DNA of 64,000 nt from Siphonodentalium dalli (Eukaryota; Mollusca; Scaphopoda; Gadilida; Siphonodentaliidae): positions 52,994,760 to 53,058,759 of the forward strand of contig CP136069.1 of assembly GCA_032622095.1 (NCBI GenBank), written 5' to 3'. This document shows, in pieces, positions 55,202 through 64,000 of this stretch. Each line of letters opens with the position of its first letter. The first letter of the stretch is position 1. The notes under the pieces were generated by a model. It did no database searches. It was not told the origin of the DNA and saw only the letters and a program-made list of their open reading frames with translations. Position numbers and translations under genes: made by a program.

Positions 55202-57661
55202 AGTCGCGAGATAATGACAGTGGTGGGCTGTGTTCAATAAGTGGGTTGTTTTGTAATAAAAATGATGCTCGTCTATAGTAATCATCATGCCTCAGGTGCC
55301 ATGGGAATGGGTCAATCACATCTGGTTATATACATCCGTCAATAAATAATTAAACAAACACCACAGCTTCGAGTGTCCATAATAAAATAAATGTTCTGAA
55401 CTCATTCGATCAGCGCCAAATGCATGACTCGTTACCGCAACCGATGGAAGTAAATCACGTTGGAGAACCCATCGTAATCATTTTTCCGATAGATCTGTGT
55501 ATAATAGGACATTGTACCGAGGCAATCATCACTCAACCTCCGTATTTCGAGCGCCATTACAGTTTGTGAACGCTAAATTTAATACATCATAATATCCACC
55601 ACGATCGCATTAACAGCATTGACTACACTTCAAACCGGCCAAACTTCTCAAATAGAATCAAACGCCAGTTATATGCATTATGCAAGATGACTAATCAATG
55701 ACATACAAAGTTGTCGAAGACGCGCTGATAATAAACAATATTTAAACTGGTCAGAATATCGTTGAAGAAGCCGCAAGGACATTCTATATTTCCCAATCAT
55801 CACCATTGATCATATCACAATGCTATGTCTAAAACTAAAACCTTTTCCAAAGCGCCTCCAAAGTAAGTTAATATAAATAGGTTCGCATCAAATAGCTCAA
55901 AGCCAAATAGCTATTCAACTAGACCATTCACAGGTAAAGAGGGCGCCGACCAGAGGTGATGTATAACCTGCTGTGTCAGACTTTTAGGTAGAACAAGATT
56001 TCATTTACATACACTACATACACAATTAGCACGTGTCACTACACGCGAACAGAGACTTCACTCAGATCGGGGCAATATATTGAAAATAAAACCGACTCAT
56101 GTGTACATATTCAGAATCAACTACACCAATGTCTCTCTACATGAACATATCCACAAATTGGTAGCATCAAAACGCGATCATGAAACAAACTCCTTTTTTC
56201 AACTGAACCGTGCAACCTTTATGATATTTTAGCTCAATACGAGTAACCAAACTCCAAACAAAGTCAGGGAACCAATCATTTTCGTCAACCGAGCCATATA
56301 ACCCATATGTTAACCCAACAAGTAACACAACGAAGAGCGTAAGAAACAGGACAACCCAACCGCGATAAATATGACATCTTGACAGAATATTATGACCCTT
56401 TCGATACAATCACCCAAACTGACCAAAATAGTGCACATGACCAGCCACATAGCATGTCGATGTAATGCTAAATATTTTAAATTACATGTACAAAACAATT
56501 AGATAACATGCATATTATGATGAACATAACCTCCGAAAGTCAAAACATATCCAAATAAGCAGGAAACGAAAACAGCTATAATCCACGTATAAACGTCAAC
56601 CAAACAATACTCACGAACTAGCTTTTAGAACACAAAATGGAAAACAAAACCATTTACGAATTATATTGGATAATAATTTCAACCTATCGTAAGTAGCACA
56701 CACTCTATCATAAATGACACACGTACAAATAAATATACAGAGCACAACGATCATCTTAATATGGAATCGAACGAGTTGCGGATGGCGCATGGATATATTT
56801 GTATAAATTTAACTATGTGCCGTCCGCAACGAGTTCGATAAAATAATTCTAAATTATGATATAAGTTGCGTTGTGTATTTATTCTACACCGTTGCAATGT
56901 GTCAGATAAGTTCAATCCATGACTGTCACCTTCATTGAAACTATAGCTACCATTATTGTGATTTATGTCTGATGAATAACCAGTAATGATCGGGGCATCA
57001 CCCAAAGCAGATAGTTGACGTAATGTACGACATCTTTCTTGGCGACAACGTCAACAAAAATTGTTCCGGCTTGTATTCCACTAGAGCTATACACTACTAT
57101 GTATTCATTTGCTGGGATTATGTTTAATACATGTGCCTCAATGTGTGTGGATTAAAACCTTATGTTAAACTTATACCTATCAGCCTGCCTATACCAGCGT
57201 GCGTATATATAACACATAGCAGTCACACATGCAAACACGCATATGCCAGTCGTCGTCGCTAACCAGCCCATATTTCCATTAAAAGACGAATCATTTAAAT
57301 GGCAAGAGCCCTCTAAATGCACATTTCAATAATTCACTAATACTTGAAGATAACGAAATAGCTATCAACACTATTGCACCCCTCCCCAATTAAATGCGAT
57401 ATCCGATTATTCACGATTGAAATCGTCGCGATTACGTGCAGGTAAAACGTGGATCCTTATATATGAGATCCAGCCAAGAAGACGATCAGAGCCTGGTCAA
57501 CTTTGGTTTCACCTGGACCAAGCGTGTCACTCAGTATAGTGGCGCGGAAACGCATATGAACTTAGTTTTCAGATATATCGGTTCAGACCATCTGTTAAAG
57601 TATAAGCCATTTCTAGCACTAAAACTTATTAGCTTCAATAGTAGATGTTAGCTAATGAAGC
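55202..57661. other. Stretch without clear gene; one frame with a membrane-like segment
   Basis: The minus-strand frame 56409-56167 contains a hydrophobic run, WVVLFLTLFVVLLVGLTYGL, preceded by basic residues. Such a pattern would suit a signal anchor, but the frame has no ATG at its start, no recognised family and no clear splice sites. A plus-strand frame at 57436-57651 (71 aa) is also unassigned. Confidence 0.3.
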
Positions 57662-57836
57662 AATAACATGATTTTCAAGGGCGTTATGGTTCAGTACGGC
57701 CCGACAGGAATGATGAACAGCCCGAGGGCCTATTAGCGGCCCGAGACGAAGTCGATGGCGGCTAATAGCCCGAGGGCTATTAATCATTACTGGAGGGCCG
57801 GTTCTGAACCATAACGCCCTTGAAAATCATGTTATT
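57662..57836. repeat. Long hairpin, ~86-bp arms, GAA tip
   Basis: 'aataacatgattttcaaggg' at the left is mirrored by 'cccttgaaaatcatgttatt' at the right, and the outer 33 bp are perfect. The apex is GAC-GAA-GTC. The inner arms carry GGGCC/GGCCC words. Confidence 0.9.
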
Positions 57837-57848
57837 ACTATTATTATC

Positions 57849-57938
57849 ACAGGGCCGTTAATGACTTCATAACATTTCACTGGGCCGTTAATGACTTCAT
57901 AACATTTCACTGGACCGTTATTGACTTCATGACATTGT
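57849..57938. repeat. Three tandem 30-bp units
   Basis: Units start at 57849, 57879 and 57909 and read 'gggccgttaatgacttcata'-'acatttcact'-like; the third has three changes. The core GGGCCGTTA(A/T)TGA recurs at 58449 inside the GC-only hairpin, linking the whole 57.66-58.50 kb region as one element. Confidence 0.9.
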
Positions 57939-58440
57939 TTATTTCAATTAAAGTCCAATATATGGGCCTTTTTGTGGGGTGGGGAAGAGGGGGATAATAA
58001 TAAAACTTTTTTTCTTCAATTCAATAAATCTTTCAACTTTGATTTTCAAATCATAACAGCATAATAAGATTGTCACTTCAACGTTCACTTTAACATGTCT
58101 TTATTTCGATAAATACTGGATTGTGCAGTTATTGAATGTACCACCGGTTATCATGGTTGCATGGTTCCTAATCACGTGACATTTGATTGCATCGAATATA
58201 GGTGATAAATCAACCAAGTATTGAGGACGATTTGCGAAAATTGAGACATTGGCATATCAAAATAACTATGTATACTAACCTTTGGGGTAATAATCCTTCG
58301 AAAAACAGGAATTATCCGACTGTAAATTAGTGGAAAACATGAGTAAATTAGTGATAATTATTTCCCATTTTTCGTTAGCGATTTGCCTAAAACGGAAGCG
58401 CAAATTGAGAAGGGGGGTAATTATGCTGCGAATAATTTCT

Positions 58441-58494
58441 GCGGGCCGCGGGCCGTTATTGAAAAGCACGATCCAATATCGGCCCGCGGCCCGC
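58441..58494. repeat. GC-only hairpin
   Basis: GCGGGCCGCGGGCC (58441-58454) pairs with GGCCCGCGGCCCGC (58481-58494) around a 26-nt AT-richer loop. It is strikingly GC-rich in an AT-rich neighbourhood. Confidence 0.85.
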
Positions 58495-58611
58495 AAAAAT
58501 GCCGAGTCTTACGTCATTTCGAACGCCCGGTATAACAGTGCTAATGGCATATAGAACGCCTTATAAAGTGATAATAATGTGTATTAACAACATATAAATC
58601 TACAAACATGT

Positions 58612-58916
58612 GTGGGGCATCGGTGGGTCAGCCGGTAATGGGCTATGCTCCAGACCGACTCGCTCTTCAGCGCTGGTGATATGGGTTCAATTCCGAGTGC
58701 ATGGAGTCATCGTTGACTTTGTATCCCATGTATATTGCTATCTGGGGGAGTTGCTAGTTACTTGCCGATGATTGGTGGTTTCGCCGGGAGAAATGGGTCA
58801 TTCTTCCAGCCAATGAAATCACTGCTAGATTTACCTTAGTGCCTCCAACAATAAAACTGGCAACGTCATGATATATCCCTGGCTGCTGAAAGCGACGTTA
58901 AACACCAATAAATAAG
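58612..58916 (+). mobile_element. tRNA-derived SINE, ~305 bp
   Basis: The head has an A-box-like 'ggtgggtcagccggtaatgg' and a B box 'gggttcaattcc' (58683-58694), spaced as in a tRNA. The body continues with 'tgggggagttgctagttact' and ends 'gctgaaagcgacgttaaaca' with an (AATA)-type tail. Degenerate target copies TACAAACATGT (58601-58611) and TACAACTATGT (58917-58927) match at 9 of 11. The 'gaaagcgacgttaaac' tail is of a kind I associate with molluscan and related SINEs. A SINE relies on a partner LINE's RT for movement; the partner is not identifiable here. Confidence 0.85.
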
Positions 58917-58927
58917 TACAACTATGT

Positions 58928-59791
58928 TATGATTCATAACTTTATTAACGCATAAATAGACAATAAATAGGTATGTAAATAAATAGACAAATAAAAACAA
59001 ACGAATGATCCCATCGCAACTCAGTTCGATTCCTGACTTAATAACAAACCCCAGTAAAGGAGACATATACATAGAAGGAATTAAACTGGACCAAGTAGGC
59101 CGATTTAACGGATAATGGTGACGTCACGATTTTCGAAGTTGACTCTATGTATAGCTTCAAATCCAACTATCCAGTTGATATCTTACGCTAGCATCAACCA
59201 TACTACACATTTCAGTTTCAATGGTGTAGAACAATGGCAACCTATTGTTGATTCAGTCGCCTGAACCCCTAATATTCTATACTTCAAATCCTCCCACCAA
59301 CCAATTCCATTTCCCTTCCTCAATTTTAAGACACCCTTCATTCCTTACAACCAATTTCTTCTCAATCGCATCATTTTAATTATTTAACGCTCATGCAAAG
59401 CATGGTTATTATCGCCATATGTATAATCATTATCTTTCAATTCCGCTTTCACTTTATCACAATCGAATTCCTCCGGAAATACATGTTTTGGAAACGCACA
59501 TATGATCGTAATAAAGAGAAAGTTGTCCACATGCCAGACATTCATTCTGCCGCTGCCACCATATGAAAAACCACACCGCGATGTGACATGTATGTCAGGA
59601 GTAGTCATGTTTCGTGATCACGTAGAGCTTCAGGTTACGATTGATCAGTGGTTGCAGACCAATCGACGACAATATGCTTTAGCTTTTTCGCTAACCCTTA
59701 AGTTACGTTATGTATGTTTAATAACTGGATCCTGACTTGGCAAGAAAGGGTATTATTATGTACACTATTTACAATATACCTATCAGTATCT
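58928..59791. other. Stretch without recognisable gene
   Basis: There are short open frames (68-77 aa) on both strands without motif; nothing else was noticed. Confidence 0.4.
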
Positions 59792-59978
59792 TCGTCATCA
59801 TCATCATCATCAGCATCGTCGTCATCTGCATCTTCATCTTGAACTTCATATTCATCATCACCATCTTCATCATCGTCATCATCACCATCATCATCATCTC
59901 ATAATCATCATCATCATCATGATCATCATCATCATCATCAACATCATCATCATCATCAACATCACCATCACCACCACC

Positions 59979-60012
<34 letters not shown>

Positions 60013-60333
60013 ACATCAACATCAACACTACCATCACCACGACCACCACGACCACCATCATCATCATCATCATCATCAACATCATAATCAATATCACCAC
60101 CACCACCATCACCATCACCACCACCACCATCAAGATTCATCAGATTGTCATAATCATCATCTCATAATCATCATGATCATCATCATCAACATGCCCATCA
60201 CCACCACCGCCACCACCACCACCATCTCCATCACCATCATCATCACCATCAACATCATAATCATCATCACCACCACCACCACCACCACACCATCACCATC
60301 ACCATCATCACCACCACCATCACGATTCATCAG
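59792..60333. repeat. Compound CAT/CAC trinucleotide array, ~540 bp
   Basis: Mostly (ATC)n and (ACC)n blocks alternate. A non-repeat tag 'gattcatcagattgt(c/t)at' occurs at about 60132-60150 and again at 60322-60341, so the array also contains a larger duplication. Frames reading poly-Asp (minus) or poly-Ile/Thr (plus) are artefacts. Confidence 0.95.
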
Positions 60334-60499
60334 ATTGTTATCGCTGCCATCATACGGTATACATTTAACTATATCCCCAGAAACGACCCGTCATAAGACG
60401 GTTTGACCTTGTGTGCGTAAGCATCGTCGTCGCGCGAGTGAAGGTGGCTTTCGTTGGCAGTGACAACACACATTAAATTACACGTAAGTGTGTCTGATC

Positions 60500-60735
60500 G
60501 TGGAGAGCTTTCCGATGAATGGCAAGAAGTCCTATTTCCGACTAAATCCTGAAAAGGTACCCATAATTCTGCTGTTGTTAAGGAGTCGATTACTTAGGGC
60601 ATTACTGTGCTGATCGAGAAACGATAGCACATCGAGGTGTGATATTGACGATACTCTGTTCTCGCTGACCGTAAGTCCCGCGGCGTTTGATACCTCGTAT
60701 AACACCGAGTTATTACGCGCGCTCCGTGTGTATAC
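60500..60735. repeat. Duplicated block, copy 1: hairpin-MITE end plus flank
   Basis: 'gagagctttccgatgaatgg' (60505-60524), then the arm 'atcctgaaaaggtacccata'..'gggcattactgtg' (60546-60611) and the flank 'gctgatcgagaaacgatagc' through 'ctgttctcgctgaccgtaag' to about 60720 correspond to parts of 61340-61580. The internal segment lies in the opposite orientation relative to the arm, compared with copy 2. Confidence 0.8.
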
Positions 60736-61300
60736 TGGGGTAGATATTCTTGTTTCGACTGGGCGCATGGGTGTTTTATTTATAGAATGGGAAGTTTTGG
60801 GAGGATTAAAAGTCGAACCGCGACCGGAGGCCGGGTCCGGTAAAAGGTGTAGTTGGGAATTTCAATCTCGTTTATTGTCGTTAACATTATGTCAATAATG
60901 TTGATTTTTTGGTTTGTGATAAGCTATGCCAATTACAAATAAAAGAAAAGAAAAAGATAATTTGTAAGTCTTATATATAATATATTTCAACTTGTATAGA
61001 CATTTTTCTTTCTGCAGCCCACTGGGGGTTATGGTCGGGGATGGCCGAGTCGGCCGCCGGTTCGTTAATTAGCTGCTGGTTGTTATTGTTATTTTAACGG
61101 AATTCTGAGTTGGTCATTCACGAAACCAATATATTTTATATTCTACAATTACAATCATGGGTATATACTATATGATCTTGAGCGCGTTCCCATTTCTGAC
61201 ATTGTTTTCTTATCATATATGTTATATATTCGGCGCAAGCCACCTCGTCAGCAGAGGCCATGGTTCGATATCAGGCTGATTCACGGTGATGCTCACATAC

Positions 61301-61477
61301 AGTAATGCCCTAAGTAATCGACTCCTTAACCAAAGCAGAATTATGGGTAACTTTTCAGGATGTAATCGGAAATATGGCTTGTTGCCATTCATCGGAAAGC
61401 TCTCCCCGAGAAAATCCTGAAAAGTTACCCATAATTCTGCTATGGTTAAGGAGTCGATTAGTTAGGGCATTATTGTG
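61301..61477. mobile_element. Hairpin MITE, ~62-bp inverted ends
   Basis: The left arm starts 'cagtaatgccctaagtaatc' and ends 'gggtaacttttcaggat'. The right arm starts 'atcctgaaaagttaccc' and ends 'gggcattattgtgctg'. A ~50-bp centre carries 'gttgccattcatcggaaagc'. The arms match with a few differences. The flanking sequence to about 61590 is the duplicate of 60611-60735. Confidence 0.85.
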
Positions 61478-61589
61478 CTGATCGATAAACGATAGCACAT
61501 CTATAGATGTGATATTGACGATACTCTGTTCTCGCTGACCGTAAGTCTCGTGGCGTTTGATGCATCGTATAATACCGAGTTATTTTCGC

Positions 61590-63718
61590 ATTGGCCACGT
61601 TGCTGCCCTGTTCCGGGGATAATTTATTTATGATATTTTATTGCCTCCTCTCGGGTGAGTTTATATTTACACATATATATGATTACATTTAAATTACATA
61701 TAATATACAGTAAGTTGGCCCTTAGTTGGGTAACAAACTATGTCTTATTCGTACTGTCTATCATCGAGTAGATGAACGATAAACATGTATATGCATTAGT
61801 ATATATCTTTAGTGGCTGCCGCTGTTGTTTACCATTTTACACATGGTATAAAAATGAACCTGTGTCTATGATAATCATGTTCAAACAATCGTGGATTTCC
61901 GCTGATGGCGACGGGGTCTGACCTCCCATTAACACAGTCATCAGCTCCATTGGTGCCAGCGAGGACAAGAAGATATACATGAAAACTCCGTGTTTGTTGA
62001 TAATCATGTCCCAGTACATATCTACCAGATATATCATTGTGGTTGACCTGCATGACCAAAATATATGGTATAACTCATTATTATAATGAGAGTTACATAT
62101 TTTACATATTATATAGTTCGATATCATGATGATTCACGCTGATGCTCACAAGTAGTACATGGGGCTCCTTGACCCCAATCGTAAAATTGGGCATACGTGT
62201 ATTTTGAGTATGTTAGTACTATAGTACTATATATTTGAGAATCGTTGATAAAAATGGGCGTAAGTATATTTTCGATATTTGAGCGTCACATGTGTTTATA
62301 TTTTTGGTGAAGTTGCTTTGTAATCTCGGCCGACTATTGCGTGTCTGCAAATAACATTAACCAATTCATAGAGCAGGTCGCCAGAGCGTCATGTGTGTAT
62401 ATTGTTGACTAACAAGTCATCGTGTGAAGTTGCTTTGTAATCTCGGCCGACACATCAACTAAATAATCTCAGCTTAAGACGGCTAAATTATGTGTTTAAA
62501 GGTTCAGACAGGCATACATCTTACTGAAAATATTCACGGCCGACTATTAAATGTCTGACACATCAACTAAATAATCTCAGCTGCTTATCGCGTTAATGCT
62601 AATACGTCACATAATCTTATCACACGTACATATTAGCAGTTTATCGAACTATGCATACATACGATCAAATAATATGTACCAGTGGGTATACATGCAATAC
62701 TTGAAGTTACTTTGATGTTATTGTTATTTTGAACAAACTGAAAACATGATGATGCAAGAAATTTTCAATTTGTTATGCTTATCGCTGTACCAATTGATTG
62801 TTTGTAATCAACGACAAAATGACCAACACGCCGAGAATGATTCATACAATGCTGATGATAAACACTGGAATGTATGCATTCATACTGATTGTGACAATGG
62901 CCAAGATTACAGCGACTCGGACCAGTCCATCAGACGCCATCCCGTCTATTCCATCATATAATTGTCTCCACAATGTTTTACCTGAAATAATTTGACGCCA
63001 TTGCTCTTACATAAATAATAAAGAGCGTTTATTCTTTACTTCTCTATCACGATGAAGTTATTGAGCATCGTGTATCGCTATTTCACCAGAGGTCACACGT
63101 TAGACCGTGTACACGTATATGCATATGTAACATCAGACTAAACAAAGCTGATATGTTTCGATTATTCGCGATTGTGACTGTAAATAGGTCTATCGAGTAT
63201 ATGGCATATAGCGCCACTTACCCGCACCTATTCATGCGCGTACACAATGTGTACGTGTCGGAGCACAAGACATCCAAATAATGAGTATTAGCTCGTAGTA
63301 AAGCCACGCTCTTTATTCATCTTTCAGCATAAATGGCATCCGTGTATTATCGAGAATTATTGGAAAACATAGTAATGCGATAGCGAACATCAAACGAGTC
63401 TGCGCACGCATCTCTGTCAAAAGATACAATAGCAGTCATTGGTCAATTTATCCACGGTGTCAGCTCAGTACACAATCGGCACGAAGCCGGAGGTCAACTC
63501 AGTACACAATCGATTTCATCATGTCACCAGGTTACACATATCTATATAATAGAGTGTTCATATTGAAATCACTCATAATTGCATTGACATTTGGATATGT
63601 AGGTTGTATTGTAGCCAATGTGATAAATTTGTATCCAGTACAAAGAACACGAAGAGACGTTGTGAACGACAGCCTGAACTAGTTAACTAGTCCAACCACG
63701 TTTCCCTTGTTTCTGTTC
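61590..63718. other. Stretch without clear gene; short direct repeats
   Basis: 'agttgctttgtaatctcggc'-'cgac' occurs at 62310-62333 and 62429-62452, and 'gacacatcaactaaataatc'-'tcagct' at 62450-62475 and 62556-62582. 'agctcagtacacaatcg' and 'aactcagtacacaatcg' lie at about 63460 and 63496. Two overlapping frames at 62746-62995 (71 and 65 aa) have no recognised motif. Confidence 0.5.
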
Positions 63719-63730
63719 TATATAAATATA
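63719..63730 (+). promoter_or_regulatory. TATA-box-like element upstream of the zinc-finger ORF
   Basis: TATATAAATATA lies 43-54 bp before the ATG at 63773, so transcription would start at roughly 63750 with a very short leader. AT-rich background makes chance matches common. No initiator was identified. Confidence 0.35.
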
Positions 63731-63772
63731 GGTGCATAGAAGAATGCTTGATTTCACTGATTATATAGGAAA

Positions 63773-64000
63773 ATGAAGTATCAATGTGAAGAGTGCTTAA
63801 GTGTCTATGCTTGGCAAGATAGTTTGAAGCGTCATATCAAAGTTAAACACACACATTCAGAACAACAACAACAACAACAGTATCATCAACCACAACAACA
63901 ACAACAACAGCAACAACAACAACACCAACAACACCAACAACAACAGCACCAACAACAACAGCAGCATCATCAGCCGCCACAACAACAACAACAACAGCAG
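63773..64000 (+). CDS. C2H2 zinc-finger / polyglutamine protein, N-terminal part, runs off the window
   Basis: The ATG at 63773 opens a frame that is still open at the window end (76 codons seen). Residues 3-28 form one C2H2 finger: Y3-x-C5-x2-C8-x12-H21-x4-H26, with a Trp at position 14 of the finger region. The spacing is canonical for DNA- or protein-binding fingers. From residue 31 the chain is almost entirely Gln with His and Pro (Q6, then Q-rich blocks with HQ and HQP breaks), encoded by CAA/CAG. A lone N-terminal finger followed by a long polyQ/H tract suggests a transcription-factor-like nuclear protein or one domain of a longer multi-finger protein. An overlapping short frame (ATG 63744, stop TGA 63774-63776) ends on the ATG itself (ATGA); it matters only if transcription starts upstream of it. 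No other host-type gene is as well supported here. The family is not identified. Confidence 0.7.
   Translation, partial: MKYQCEECLSVYAWQDSLKRHIKVKHTHSEQQQQQQYHQPQQQQQQQQQQHQQHQQQQHQQQQQHHQPPQQQQQQQ

Noticed and set aside
59769-60167. Long poly-Asp and poly-Ile/Thr frames
   Set aside because: They are translations of the CAT/CAC array, with no start context or unique sequence.

Overview
The window looks like repeat-dense nuclear DNA from an animal, most likely a marine invertebrate. It holds non-LTR retrotransposons with endonuclease and reverse transcriptase, a tyrosine-recombinase (Ngaro/DIRS-type) retrotransposon, a tRNA-derived SINE, hAT- and TTAA-target DNA elements, long microsatellites, and no operons or ribosome-binding sites. 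The SINE tail and the general repeat content resemble what I know from molluscs and other lophotrochozoans, but that placement is an inference. Only one convincing host-type coding start is visible: a C2H2 zinc-finger/polyglutamine protein that runs off the right edge from 63773.

Layout. 1-12 kb: AT-rich DNA with a three-copy dispersed repeat, a 0.5 kb TTAA-flanked element, two long hairpins and a diverged 1 kb tandem duplication. 12-18.3 kb: a 5'-truncated LINE tail (minus strand), a 23-bp-type minisatellite, a piggyBac-like MITE built around two mirrored palindromes, a 1.4 kb piggyBac-like element with long terminal inverted repeats, and two near-perfect hairpins. 18.3-23.1 kb: a Jockey-like LINE with gag-type ORF1 and endonuclease/RT ORF2, broken by frameshifts, a stop and a deletion. 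23-26 kb: simple and direct repeats. 26.3-28.4 kb: a 2.1 kb DNA element whose unoccupied target is preserved in a paralogous repeat at 28.95 kb. 29-33.5 kb and 42.1-43.7 kb: a diverged repeat family rich in AAGATGGC, in opposite orientations on the two sides of the Ngaro element.

33.56-42.05 kb is an 8.5 kb Ngaro-like retrotransposon on the minus strand. In element order it has terminal repeat A1, an SGNH-hydrolase ORF, a long spacer with a stem-loop array, gag, RT-RNase H, tyrosine recombinase, and split repeats B1-A2-B2. Frameshifts in the hydrolase, gag and recombinase suggest it is dead, although the RT-RNase H frame is intact. The likely division of labour is gag for the particle, RT-RNase H for cDNA, and recombinase for integrating a circular intermediate; the hydrolase role is unknown.

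43.7-63.7 kb: no convincing genes. It contains an inverted pair of transposase helix-turn-helix fragments, a very recent 577-bp tandem duplication on top of an older ~370-bp tandem, a hAT-type element with perfect 8-bp target duplications, a long hairpin cluster, a SINE, a 540-bp CAT-type array and a duplicated hairpin MITE.

Two patterns cut across these features. Three unrelated long hairpins are all tipped by a C-GAA-G triloop. In the Ngaro spacer, at least eight short stem-loops share a loop while their stems differ in base-paired (compensated) ways.
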